A stretch of DNA of 64,000 bases from the NCBI GenBank assembly GCA_017607445.1, contig JAEVHH010000004.1, positions 4,526,001-4,590,000 of the forward strand. Direction: 5' to 3'. The translations under genes were made by a program, and so were the position numbers. Under the pieces are notes generated by a model. The model had not been told where the DNA came from and searched no databases. It saw nothing but the letters and a program-made list of their open reading frames with translations. Each line of letters begins with the position of its first letter. The first letter of the stretch is position 1. The stretch comes from Histoplasma ohiense. Taxonomy: Eukaryota; Ascomycota; Eurotiomycetes; Onygenales; Ajellomycetaceae. Shown in pieces: positions 1-11,100 of this stretch.

Positions 1-3000
1 ACGGAAGCCCAGCGTACTTAATTCCCGTCCACCGCGACGCGCCGGTGCCTCCGTCATGGCCCGAGATCAAGATATGATCCGCCTTGGCCTTTGCAACGCC
101 CGAGGCAACAATACCGACGCCAACCTCGGAGACGAGCTTGACAGAGACGCGCGAACGGGGATTCGAGCACTTCAGGTCGTAGATGAGCTGTTTCAGATCT
201 TCGATCGAGTAGATGTCGTGGTGTGGTGGGGGTGAAATGAGGCCTACGCCCGGGGTCGAGTGGCGGGTCTTGCCGATCTCGGCGGACACTTTGTGGCCAG
301 GAAGCTCTCCGCCCTCGCCGGGTTTGGCGCCCTGGGCCATTTTGATTTGGAGCTCATCGGCGTCAGCAAGGTAGTGGGACGTAACGCCGAATCGGCCAGA
401 GGCAATCTGCTTGATGGCGGATCTCATGGTGTCGCCGTTCTCCAGAACCTTGCTGCGCTCCGCATCCTCACCCCCTTCTCCCGTATTGGACTTGCCGCCG
501 AGTCTATTCATTGCGATGGCAAGAGTGGAGTGGGACTCCATGGAAATGGATCCATACGACATGGCGCCAGTGACAAAGCGGCGGACGATCTCAGTCCACG
601 GCTCGACTTGGTCAATCGGCACAGCAGTGCGGTGTTCGAAATTAAAATCGAGCAACCCGCGCAAGGTGCAGTTCCTGATCTGCTCATGTTCGGAGCGAGC
701 ATATGCCTCATACGACCTGTCATTCTTGGTGCGCACGGCATCCTGGATGTTGGCGATGCTGACGGGGTCGTTGATATGGTGTTCACCGCCATCGCGCCAA
801 TGATATTCGCCTGATTCCGACAGCCCAGGGATCTCGCTGATAATTCGCGACGGGAAGCCCTTCTCGTGGAAAGCAAACGCATCCTGCGCGATCTGCTCGA
901 AAGTCATGCCTTTTATCCTACTCGCAGTGCCCGCGAAGCACAGGTCAATAACGCTATCATCTATCCCTAGCGCTTCGAAGATCTGGGCGCCCTTGTAGCT
1001 TTGAAGAGTCGAGATGCCCATTTTGCTCATGACTTTGAGGATGCCGCCGTCCACCGACGACTTGTAGTTTTCGATGATCTTCTCGTCCGAGAGCGCCTTG
1101 CGGATCAGATTCTCACGGTTCATTTTCAGAATGCATTCCAGAGCCAGGTACGGGCAGATTCCATCGGCGCCATACCCAAGAAGAACGCACATGTGGTGCA
1201 CCTCTCGCGCTTCAGCAGTCTCGACGATCAAAGCAACCAGCGACCTCCACTTGTTTCGAACGAGATGGTGGTGGACGAGGCCCGTGGCAAGCAGGGAAGA
1301 GACGGGGACTCGATCGGCAGAGGTGCCCCTGTCGGAAAGGATAAAGACTTTATCGCCGTTCTGGACACCCTCAGTTGCAGCGTTGCAGATCTTGTCTAGA
1401 GCGTCGAGGTAGCCCTGAACCCCCTTCGCTTTCTCGAAAGTGATATCGATGGTTTTGACGGACCAGTCGACATGGACCGCCGCCATGTTTTTGATCGTGC
1501 TGAACTCGTCCAGTGACAAAATGGGCGAAGTGAGAAGGAGACGATGGCACTGCGAGGAATCCATCTCTAGGAGGTTCCCCTGGGGACCCACGTAGCACTC
1601 TAGGGACATGACGATGGCCTCCCGAATGGGATCGATGGGCGGGTTGGTGACCTGTGCGAAAAGCTGGCGGAAATACTCATACAGAAGCCGTGGCTGCTGA
1701 GCGAGACACGCAAGGGGCGCATCATTGCCCATGGATCCAAGAGCCTCCTTGGAATCCGCGGCCATCGGCCCCAGAATGAGACTGACTTGCTCGTAGGAAT
1801 AGCCAAATGCCTTGAGTCGAACATCGCCCTGGACGGTAGAATCGTCCAGGGTATAGGTTAGGTCAATGTTTTTCTCGAGCAGGCCCTTTTGAATTTCGGG
1901 GAGGCGAAGCAGCTCTCTTTCAACCCACGATCTGAAATCATGGCGGCTGGCAACGGTGGTTTTCAACTCGGTGTCGTCGATGATCCTTCCAGCCACCGTG
2001 TCAACAAGCAGCATTTTGCCGGGCTGCAGACGGCCCTTCTCAACGATGCGCTCGGGGTCGAATGGGATCGTGCCGACCTCCGACGCGCAGATGATGCGAT
2101 CGTCGTCTGTGATGTAGTATCGGCAGGGGCGAAGACCATTGCGATCCAAGTTCGCGCCACAGTACCGTCCGTCGGAGAAGGTGAAGAGCGCGGGTCCATC
2201 CCAAGGCTCCATCTGGCAGGCGGCCCATTCGTAGAACGCAGCCTTTGCGGGGTCCATGGCGGGATTATCCTGCCACGCTTCCGGGACCATCAGCATCACC
2301 GCTTCCGGCAGAGACAGAACCCTGTTCATGGTGAGCAGCTCGAGCACGTTGTCGAAGGCAGCGGAGTCGGAACCGCCGTCCTCAACGATCGGGTAGAGGT
2401 AGTCCAGGTCATCGCCGAAGATTTCGGATCGCAACACGCCTTCCCTGGCTCTCATCCAGTTCTTGTTGCCGCGCAGAGTGTTGATCTCGCCATTGTGAGC
2501 CGCCCAGCGGAGCGGTTGAGCACGGTCCCAGGATGGGAAGGTGTTTGTCGAGAATCTCGAGTGGACCAGGGCGAAATGGGCCTCGTAGTCAACGGAGACC
2601 AGGTCGTGGTAGTATTCGTAAACCTGGACGGGGGCCAGCTGGCCCTTGTAGACGATGTTGCGGTTGCTGAGGGAGCAGATGTAGAACCAGTTCGCAAGGC
2701 CCAGGACGTGGGTCGCGCGCTTTCGGAGGAAATAGAGCTGGCGTTCGAAGGCGAGCTCATCGAACTGTGCCACGTCCGGGTCCGTCGTCTTCAGGGGGGT
2801 GAGCCCATCGCCATAGGCCGAGCGAAGCACAACAAAGGGCTGCATGATCACGGGCTCGCGGGACAGGGCGGCGGGGCCCAGCAGGGTGGAGTCGTGGGGG
2901 ACATCCCGCCAGCCCAGCACGCGCAGGCCGAGCTCCCTGGCCAGTTCGTCAAAGGTAGCGAGGGATTCCTTCAGGGTGTCCGAGTCCGGCTTGAAGAACA

Positions 3001-3635
3001 AGTTCCCGGTGGCATACTGGCCCATGGGCGGCAGCTCGACGCCGGCATCACGAGCGAAGTGCTTCACGAAGAACCTGTGGGGGATGCTAGTCATCACACC
3101 AGCGCCATCACCATCCCTGGCATCGGAGCCCACAGCACCACGATGGGTCATGTTGCAGAGCAAACTCCGGGCTACGAGGGTTGGGGAGGGGGGTGGAATT
3201 GAAAGGGTTAGAGTAGGCATCAATTGATTGATTGAAGCATTGAAGCAACAGAGCGGGGGAGGGATTCTCTCTCTCTCTCTCTCTCTCTCTATCTTCCTAC
3301 TTACCGTCGCTGACTATCTTATGGCTCGCCTTCCCCTTGATATGCCTTTTTGGATTGAAAGTTGGTTAGCCGTGGCACAAACAATCACCGTCATAGTATT
3401 CCTCCTCCTCCTCCTCCTCCTCCTCCTCTTCCCTAGAGCGAACATTCAAAACTCACGCTGCAAAGCCGACACCACAGGCATCCTTCTCCCGCTCGGGGTC
3501 ATAGAGGCCCTGCGGTGCCGGCAAGGCCCCAGCCCAGCCATAGCCCTTGTCCGCGCAGTATTCCGAATACTGGAGGGGCTGTTCCTCGTCGACGATGGAT
3601 TGACATTGACCATGGCCTTGTTCCAGGAGACCCAT
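1..3635 (-). CDS. glt1: Glutamate synthase (GOGAT), N-terminal part, cut by window edge
   Basis: Makes glutamate from glutamine and 2-oxoglutarate in ammonium assimilation. Exons read 3635-3457, 3345-3305 and 3171-1, giving about 1,130 residues; fungal enzymes have about 2,100, so the C-terminal half lies outside the window. Residues 1-53 look like the propeptide removed in the family. Cys54 (DACGVGFAA) is the N-terminal nucleophile of the class II amidotransferase. The 41-bp second exon restores HIKGKASHKIVSD, which is conserved between CGVGFAA and LLCNMTHRGAVGSD. Further on are the central domain and the start of the FMN/Fe-S synthase domain (MSYGSISMESH, KPGEGGELPGHKV, GHDGGTGASRW). The ATG chosen gives the expected propeptide length. 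Both introns carry microsatellites. The identity is secure; the exact start is slightly less so. Confidence 0.96.
3266..3428. repeat. Microsatellites in both glt1 introns
   Basis: A (CT)n run covers 3266-3290 in the second intron and a (CTC)n run covers 3401-3428 in the first. On the coding strand these are purine tracts, so they are not the acceptors' pyrimidine tracts. They are probably length-polymorphic. Confidence 0.9.
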
Positions 3636-5323
3636 GCTTTCCCGCCGGAGTGGGGAGAGATGGAGAGACCGCAGCAGCCGACCGCAATGCCGGAGAGGGG
3701 GTGTAGTTAGCTGTGTAGAATGTAGAATGTAGAAGTGGGAAGTGGGGATGGCAATTGGGGATTGGAAATGGGGATTGGAAATGGGGATGTGGCCAGCTGG
3801 CGGAGGGAGGAGATGGGGGAGGAAGAGAGGAAGAGAGGAAGAGAGGAAGAGAAATGGAGAAATGGAGGAACGAGGGATGAGGAAGAGGGACGAAGACGAT
3901 CAGTCAGCCGAGGAAGATTCCGACAAGCCCTCTGCGGTGGCAACAAAGGATGGATGTATGTATAGATACAGTGGACGCTGTTCCGGTACACTGTCCTGGA
4001 TGTAGGTGTACAGTATAGTATGTACTGTACAGTACCATACCACCACCAACCACCATCGTCACTGTATTTGCATTCCCTCCTCCATTCAGTGTTCCCCCCC
4101 CCTTCCCCCTTCCCCTTCCCCTTCTCCCACCAAAGTTTGTTCGGCGCAGAGATAAGGACACCCCCCGCCGGCCAATCAGCAGCCGGCGTTGGCGCGGGCC
4201 AGCCCCCGGAGCTTGGGCCCGGAAACGTCAACGGACCCACTCGGACCCGTGGATCCAGAGGAGGAAGGGAGGAAATTCCCCCGGGGAGGAGGGGGGCCTT
4301 ATCTTTGGTGACAGGCCGTCAAGAAGAAAAGGGAAACTGTTAACTATTACTATTACTATTATTATTATTATTATTATTATTATTATCATCCGATAACGGC
4401 GGCTCACAGCCCGCGAATATAAAACGGAACCTGGCCAATGGAGAACCACTTATAGATAGATAGAAAGGGAACATTAACATGCAGATGCCACAAAGGGGGA
4501 AATAGTTATGGGAACGAGACTGATTGATGACAAATAGATAGGATAACATATCATATAATAATATTCCATCGCGCGAAAGAAGGAACGTTTGTCTGTTTGT
4601 CTGTCTGTTTGTCGTTTCTTTTGTTTGTTAGTGTTAGCATTCCCGTTCTTCTCATCGGTGAGTGAGTCCCTATCGCGCCCCGACTTGCCCCGACTGTGCC
4701 CCGACTTTACCCGACCACTGTGACACGGGTGCGGTACAGGAGGTTACAGTTACAGCAAACATAGATATGTAACAACCTCAATTGATATATATATCGGGAT
4801 ATATATATAGGGATAGGGATAGGGATAGGGATAGGGATAGGGTTTCCTACAATCTCTCTCCCAAATGGATTCTGCTGTTGTAATCGATTTTTATATATGA
4901 AATTTCATTGCGGATTACGGAGTAAATTATACTATTTTCTTTATTTTCTTTTCTTCTCTTTCTGCTTCATGTTTTGTTTTTCCAGCTGGTGACAGAGGGA
5001 AGAAGAAGAAGAAGAAGAAGAAGAAGAACAGAAACGAACCAAAGCATAGTAAACAGCGCACGATAAAATAAACAAAATAGCTAGAGTTGGAATTTTTTGG
5101 GTAGAGAAACTAGAGGAAAACCAGAAACCGTGGTGGACATTAATTAGGAAGCAGAAGAGGAAAGCCACATTTGAAAAGAAGAAGAAACCCCGTTAAAAAA
5201 AAAGAGACCACTATGAAAAACATGACTCGTTGAAACGCACAGGAAGAAGAGGAAGAAAAGGAAAAAAGGACAAATCTTCCTAACAGACAATTAATTACCA
5301 AGGGAGAGACAACATTGGAAATT
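3636..5323. other. Intergenic region: hsp70 3' side and glt1 promoter
   Basis: No gene is supported here. It holds the 3' flank of hsp70 and the 5' flank of glt1, both transcribed leftward. Simple repeats are frequent: an (ATT)n run at about 4344-4386, a telomere-like array at 4808-4842 and an (AAG)n run at about 5001-5028. The longer open frames (for example 3707-4240) are low complexity and have no homologue I recognise. Confidence 0.7.
4808..4842. repeat. Telomere-like TAGGGA tandem array
   Basis: There are five full AGGGAT units plus a partial unit ending in AGGGTTT, right after an (AT)n run. The unit is one insertion away from the common fungal telomere repeat TTAGGG. It lies in the hsp70-glt1 intergenic region and is short, so a plain microsatellite is equally possible. 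Confidence 0.85.
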
Positions 5324-7123
5324 TTAGTCGACCTCCTCGACGGTTGGGCCGTCGTCGCCGCCACCACTAGCATGTCCAGCTCCAGGTCCACCGGGGAAGC
5401 CACCGGGCCCACCAGCACCGGGGAATCCGCCTGGGGCACCCTCGCCGCCGGCGCCGTAGAATTTCATCATGATCGGGTTGGCAACACTATATAAATCATT
5501 TGGGTCACCCAGTTAGTTATACCGTTGCTTGTTGCTTTGCTCCAAAGGGGGCGGAAAGGATTGAGAAAGAGGGGGGGGGAGAGGAGGAAACACTCAGGTT
5601 AATACGTACGCTTCAAGTTCCTTCTGTTGAGACTCATACTCTTCCTTAGTGGCAGTCTGGTTCTCATCTAGCCATTGGACAGTCTTGTCGATCTCAGACT
5701 TGAGTTTCTCCTTGTCGCCAGCCTCGAGCTTCTCGTCGACCTTGGAGTCGCTGAGCGTGTTGCGGAGAGAGTACGCGTAGGACTCGAGGCCGTTCTTGGC
5801 GCTGATGCGGGAAGCCTCGGCTTCATCTTCAGCCTTGTATTTCTCGGCTTCAGCCAACATGCGCTCGATCTCCTCCTTGGAGAGACGGCCCTTGTCGTTG
5901 GTGATGACGATCTTGTTGGTCTTGCCGGTACCCTTCTCGAGGGCAGAAACGTTCATGATCCCGTTGGCGTCAACGTCGAAAGTAACCTCGATCTGGGGAA
6001 CACCGCGGGGCGCAGGCGGGATGCCGGTGAGCTCGAACTTTCCGAGGAGGTTGTTGTCCTTTGTACGCGCACGCTCACCCTCGAAGACCTGGATGAGGAC
6101 TCCGGGTTGGTTGTCGGAGAAGGTGGAGAAGGTCTCAGACTTCTTGGTCGGGATGGTGGTGTTCCTCTTGATGAGAGGAGTCATGACACCGCCTGCGGTT
6201 TCGATACCGAGAGACAATGGGGCAACGTCCAAGAGGAGGATTTCGTTGGTAGACTTGGAAGACGTGTCCCCAGACAGGATAGCAGCCTGGACGGCAGCAC
6301 CGTAGGCAACAGCTTCATCAGGGTTAATGGATTTGTTGGGCTCCTTTCCATTGAAGAAATCTGAGACGAGCTTCTGGATTCTGGGGATACGGGTAGAGCC
6401 ACCGACGAGAACGATTTCGTGGACGGAGGATTTGTCGATCTTGGCATCGCGGAGGACACGCTCGACGGGTTCCATGGTGGAACGGAAGAGATCCTGGCAA
6501 AGCTCCTCGAAACGAGCACGGGTGATAGAGGTGTAGAAATCGATACCCTCGTATAAGGAGTCAATTTCAATGGAAGTCTGAGCAGCAGAGGAGAGGGTAC
6601 GCTTGGCACGTTCGCAAGCAGTGCGGAGACGGCGGAGTGCACGTGCGTTGGCGGAGAGATCTGGAGGGTGGTTAGTAAAGGTAAGAAGAGAAAAATGGGC
6701 GCCAAAAGGAAGGGGGGGGGATTGATTGTAGGCTTGTAGGTTTGTAACGATAGGATAGGCCAAAAAAAAAAATTTAAAAATAAAAAAAATTAAAAAAAAA
6801 ACAAAAATCTGGGGATATTTTACTAACCCTTTTTGAATTTTCTCTTGAACTCCGAGACAAAGTGGTTAACGAGGCGGTTATCAAAGTCCTCACCACCCAA
6901 GTGGGTGTCACCGGCAGTGGACTTGACCTCGAAGATACCCTCTTCGATGGTGAGGAGAGACACATCGAAAGTACCACCGCCCAAGTCGAAGATCAGAACA
7001 TTGCGTTCACCATCAGCTTTCTTGTCGAGACCGTAAGCAATAGCAGCCGCAGTGGGCTCGTTAATGATACGGAGGACATTGAGGCCGGCAATAAGACCAG
7101 CATCCTTGGTAGCTTGACGCTGG

Positions 7124-7158
<35 letters not shown>

Positions 7159-7670
7159 ATTGTTGACAGTGCCGCCAAGATACGCCTCCGCAGTCTCTCT
7201 CATCTTGGTGAGGACCATGGAGGAGATCTCCTCAGGAGTGAACTCCTTGGTCTCGCCCTTGAACTCGACTTGAATGACAGGCTTACCGCCCTTGTCGGTG
7301 ATCTTGAAGGGGAAGTGTTTCATGTCAGCCTGGACCTCAGGGTCGGCGAACTTACGACCAATGAGTCGCTTTGCGTCGAAGACTGTGTTGGCGGGGTTCA
7401 TGGCGACTTGGTTCTTCGCGGCATCACCGATGAGACGCTCTGTGTCTGTGAAAGCAACGAACGAGGGTGTAGTTCGGTTACCCTGGTCGTTGGCAATGAT
7501 TTCGATACGGTCATCACGGAAGATACCCACGCAGGAGTAGGTGGTACCCAGATCGATACCTGTTGCAAGCCAACGTAGGAGGCCAGTCAGCAAGCAAGAC
7601 GAAGATGGAACGAAGATGGAAAATGAGAAAACACAGGCGGGTTAATAGACATACCAACAGCGGGAGCCAT
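5324..7670 (-). CDS. hsp70: Cytosolic heat-shock protein 70 (SSA type)
   Basis: ATP-dependent chaperone for folding, translocation and stress recovery. Exons are 7670-7655 (16 bp, encoding MAPAV), 7559-6828, 6660-5610 and 5486-5324, giving 653 residues, the usual length. Family signatures are visible in order: GIDLGTTYSCVG (phosphate loop), IFDLGGGTFDVS, and VLVGGSTRIPRIQKLV near the end of the nucleotide-binding domain. The substrate-binding domain follows, then a GGFPG-rich tail ending in EEVD, the motif bound by TPR co-chaperones such as Sti1. There is no signal peptide and the C-terminus is EEVD rather than an ER-retention sequence, so this is the cytosolic/nuclear form and not BiP or the mitochondrial one. 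A heat-shock element and TATA-like sequence lie upstream. Confidence 0.98.
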
Positions 7671-7969
7671 GATGAAGAAATTAGATGTGTTAGAAAGTGG
7701 GATAAATCGCCAGCACTTTAGGAGTGTGTAGACAGTAAGTAGTAAGTAAGTTGCAGGTGTATAGGCGGAAGAAGAGATCTAGAGAGAATAGTGATGATGG
7801 GAGAATGGGAGAGAAGAGGAAGAGGAAGACGAAGATGAAGAAGAAGAAAAGAGGTAGTGGTGAGGATTAAAAAATGGGGAAGAAAATGAAAAAAAACAAG
7901 AAGAAGGTGGGATGTTTTGGTTGTGCGGGCCAAAATTTGTTTATATGCGGGCGGTGGATTCCGGCGCCA

Positions 7970-7987
7970 GAAGCTTCTAGCAAGTTC
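7970..7987 (-). promoter_or_regulatory. Heat-shock element upstream of hsp70
   Basis: GAA at 7970-7972, TTC at 7975-7977 and TTC at 7985-7987 sit at the 5-bp spacing expected for HSF binding; only the third unit (7980-7982) is off consensus. The site is about 300 bp upstream of the hsp70 start codon. A TATA-like ATATAAAC (minus strand, about 7939-7946) lies between the site and the gene. HSF control is inferred from the motif and the gene's identity. Confidence 0.6.
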
Positions 7988-8035
7988 AGCGGCTTCGATG
8001 GGCGTCCACCGCATTCCACCGCCATCCATCCCCCC

Positions 8036-8067
<32 letters not shown>

Positions 8068-8772
8068 TCCAGCAATTAACTAATTACAATTGATTACAAA
8101 CTACAGCCACACCGACAGTTTGTCCCTTGGCCAAGCAGCTGCAAATCTCTAACACAATTGGGTTGTTTCTACGGCAACTGGAATATTCGAGTCCGTGGGT
8201 GGCTTTAATGAGGTAATTAGTTATGACGTAATCACGAAGTGGGCTGGCTGCTTCCCTTGCCTGAGAAGAACCTTGGAGTCTGCCAGCAACCGGAAGCATC
8301 AACTGCCCTTAGTGAGCAAAAATGCGGCAGACAAAGCCACTGGGAGGAACACATTGGGGGCCCAAGGATGGGAACAGAAGAAATTGTTACGATCAGAGCC
8401 TGGTTGGTGGCTGTGATGACGAACTCGTTTCTCGCCTTCGCAAGGTGACGGAGTCTTTGCGTTGTCACGTGATCAAACATCCCAGAGCCTTCCAAGGTTC
8501 CAAGGGTTTTTTTTTTGTTTTTTTTTTTTTTTTGTTTTTTGTGATACCAGCTCTCTCAATTGGCGGTAAGAGGTCCATCAACACAAGGTTTTCTGCACAG
8601 AGTACTAGTACAACCATGACTCGTTCAGCAAACCTTCAGGTTGCTCTATGGTTTCAAGTCCCCTTGGAATCTGAAGTGTGTATGTTATGTTATCTACCAG
8701 CATAATATTCAGCACTCAGCTACTGCCATAGAGAACACTACTCGCCTTTCCGCCGTTTCTCCCAGACACAGT

Positions 8773-8997
8773 TCAGGTTGGTTCATCTGAGTCAACCGTG
8801 CCATGATAGCTCATAATACCATTTGGACGACCAGGAGTGCTTGCTCTAGCGGGGAAAGGCAGCTCTTGGTCGCCGACTATAATGCCATTGACCTCAAAAG
8901 AGATCTCTGGCATTGGAGACGAGCCTACCATGCCTAGAGACTGACTATCAGCAAATCCAAAACTTGATCTCAATGCATAAAATAATTTGAAAGACAT
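8773..8997 (-). CDS. Possible small orphan protein, 74 residues
   Basis: An ATG-initiated frame without introns, flanked by AT-rich DNA. The composition is balanced (start MSFKLFYALRSSFGF, middle PEISFEVNGIIVGDQELPF) rather than low complexity, which is the only reason to list it. It has no signal peptide, membrane segment or motif I recognise. It could be an exon of a larger gene or a chance frame. Confidence 0.2.
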   Translation of the reverse strand: MSFKLFYALRSSFGFADSQSLGMVGSSPMPEISFEVNGIIVGDQELPFPARASTPGRPNGIMSYHGTVDSDEPT

Positions 8998-9307
8998 CTA
9001 AACATGGACGGGCGCATCTTCTCGATCACGCATGGGTGGCTTTTCCTATTGAAAAACAACTTACAAGTGTTGGGAAAGTCACGTATGATTCGAGCAATTG
9101 GCGCCAACAGAACAGTCTGGATATTTCAACACAACAATTAGGGCATCTTCTTCCCTGAAGAGGAATGGTTTATGACTGAGGGGGAAAAGTGGTCAACCAT
9201 TCTTATTCAGGGAAAAACCGTTCGCCTTCAAACTAACCATTTCTTCCTCGATCTGGGCTTCTAGAATCTGACTCCACTTTGTTTACATGCATTCTTGACC
9301 TTTTACA

Positions 9308-9547
9308 ATGGACTCACTGACAGTTATCAATCAGGAGCGTATTCTCGCCAGTGCGCTGGAACAATTTAGTCCTTCTCGGGTTCTTCGCTTAAAAGGTCCC
9401 TTTCTACTCCGAGAACTGTTCTTGGTACTGACCCGGACACAGTCAATGGTCCGAAGCTTCGAGGAATTTCTCTGTCGCGGTCCTGGTTGCCTATTCTACT
9501 CGATTTTCATTGAAGTTGTCAGCACACCATCTATATTAGACATCTAA
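9308..9547 (+). CDS. Possible small orphan protein, 79 residues
   Basis: This frame opens with ATG and begins MDSLTVINQERILASALEQF. The first 30 residues could form an amphipathic helix; the rest is rich in Leu and Phe. I recognise no domain. A GT-rich donor-like site (AAAAG followed by GTCCC) lies inside, so the real gene, if any, may be spliced differently. Confidence 0.18.
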   Translation: MDSLTVINQERILASALEQFSPSRVLRLKGPFLLRELFLVLTRTQSMVRSFEEFLCRGPGCLFYSIFIEVVSTPSILDI

Positions 9548-9998
9548 AAATCGGTGGTTCCAATACTAAAAATTTGTAGTCTATTAGAAGTGGAATCGGG
9601 GATAGGGCACGTCTTGGCAATCTGCAGAGAATCGGAGAAGGATAAAGATATCTGTCCATCTGGTGGATTGGGTGGTTCGTCCTTCTGCTACTAGTAGTTA
9701 TAGAGTTACGAGTATGTAATGCAACAGGCGATTTTGAGTAACTAGTTAGTAGTTAACCAGCAGCGTATGAAGTCTCATGTAAGCCATGAATTGCCCACAT
9801 GGGATGCTATACTCAATTAAAATATGAGCGAAGGAGCGTAGCAATTGGTGTATATAATTACGGTCCTGAGAAGACCAATTTAGAACGGCATGTAATTAGA
9901 TGTCAGGTTCACTATTTGAATGTGGTAAAATCAACCGCTGGGAGACCTGATAACGAGTAATCATCTGTCTATACAAATCATGGATGCACTTCGAGTTT

Positions 9999-10079
9999 TG
10001 TTGGGGGGTTTGGATTGGTTCGTCCCCTCTACTACCAGCATGGCGCTGGAGAGAGCTCTTTTGCCCCAGTGGCCTAACA
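9999..10079. repeat. Short TGTT...AACA repeat element, copy 1
   Basis: An 81-bp segment that starts TGTTGGGGGG and ends GGCCTAACA. It closely resembles the 96-bp segment at 14745-14840: both share TCCCCTCTAC, CCAGCATGGCGCTGG and GCCCAGTGGCC-like blocks. The ends are short inverted repeats. It could be a miniature inverted-repeat element or the end of a long terminal repeat. Confidence 0.7.
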
Positions 10080-10330
10080 GGTTTGAATGCATAAATATTT
10101 AGGGCTTCTCCGGTCATCTGACTCTCTCGACGCCTGTGGTCTAGACCAGGATCGCGACTTCTGCGCCAACTTGTCCATGCCTCGTCTTCCTCTCAAAACA
10201 AACACAAACAACTGCAATACCCCTTCCAACAAGTCTTTACCTCTCTTCTCAGAAGGAATTCTTCGTTCTTCTCTTCTTCCCCACACTGCTTGTTTACCCC
10301 TTTACTGCATAATAGCTCTGTTATCACACC

Positions 10331-11100
10331 ATGGGCGAAACCGGAGCTGCAACCCACGGCGGCAGCGCAGGTAGCGGCGTCGAAAAAGGCAAAGGCAAAG
10401 CCGTGGACAACCACCTAGCTGATGATATCAACATGGGTGAGGATGAGGAGAGCTCTTCCGATGAGAGCACGGCTGATTTGGTATGTTTCTTTCAAAGAAA
10501 AAAAAAGGAATTGGGGATGGTGGGGGGGGAGGACGTCGCTTCTCGTAATTTTTCCAGTTGCGCGTAGACAAGTCGCGTGTCCTCCTTACAAGGAAGAAAT
10601 GAATTTCAGCTAACAAATTCATTTGGGCTTTATCTACAGACCGTCGATGGTAAGAAACTTCCGCATCCAATTTTAGCCCCGCCGTTCTGGAAGACATTGA
10701 ACCTATCCCATAGATCCATTTCCATACCAGCAGCGCGTTTTGGTTCACACACGCGTTTTTTTTCCCCTTCGCCATGTTTCTCCCTCCCTCCTCTGCTTTC
10801 CGCATTAGCCAATTGTTCCTTCTTCAGCCCAACTAACACATTTTGTTGCGCGGGGGTGGGGAAACAAATGTAGAAGACGAAGAGGATGTAGGACAAGACA
10901 ACCTCGAACCCATATCCGCCGAGAACATCATCGGCGATGGCCGACGCACCCGTGGCAAAACGATTGATTTCGCAGCGGCCGCGAAAAAAGCGGAAGAGGA
11001 CGGTGAGCCGATTGGCGAGGACGATGATGACGACGATGGAGATTTCGAGGCTCACGATGATAGCAACATCCGCGATGATGTCGATATGATGAAAGACTGA
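10331..11100 (+). CDS. chz1: Histone H2A.Z-specific chaperone Chz1
   Basis: Small acidic nuclear chaperone that escorts H2A.Z-H2B dimers for exchange by SWR1. Exons are 10331-10480, 10640-10649 and 10874-11100, giving 128 residues. The second exon is only 10 bp (ACCGTCGATG), but skipping it breaks the frame, while using it joins ADL-TVDEDEEDV smoothly. The CHZ motif is clear: NLEPISAENIIGDGRRTRGK followed by TIDFAAAAKKAEEDG, flanked by acidic runs (MGEDEESSSDES and GEDDDDDDGDFEAHDD). Length and charge fit the family. Remaining doubt concerns the micro-exon, which cDNA would settle. Confidence 0.88.

Larger units (their letters stand above)
7671..10330. other. Long intergenic region between hsp70 and chz1
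   Basis: The hsp70 promoter occupies the left end, and a (CAA)n microsatellite lies near 8034-8066. A poly-T tract is at about 8503-8534. Two short ATG-initiated frames look somewhat protein-like but match nothing I know: a minus frame at 8773-8997 (74 residues) and a plus frame at 9308-9547 (79 residues). A copy of a short repeat element is at 9999-10079. Confidence 0.6.

Noticed and set aside
1889..3202. 437-codon plus-strand open frame
   Set aside because: It is antisense to the glutamate synthase exon, whose protein matches the family throughout; the plus frame is a codon-bias shadow.
5675..6364. 229-codon plus-strand frame over hsp70
   Set aside because: Antisense shadow of the highly conserved Hsp70 coding exon.
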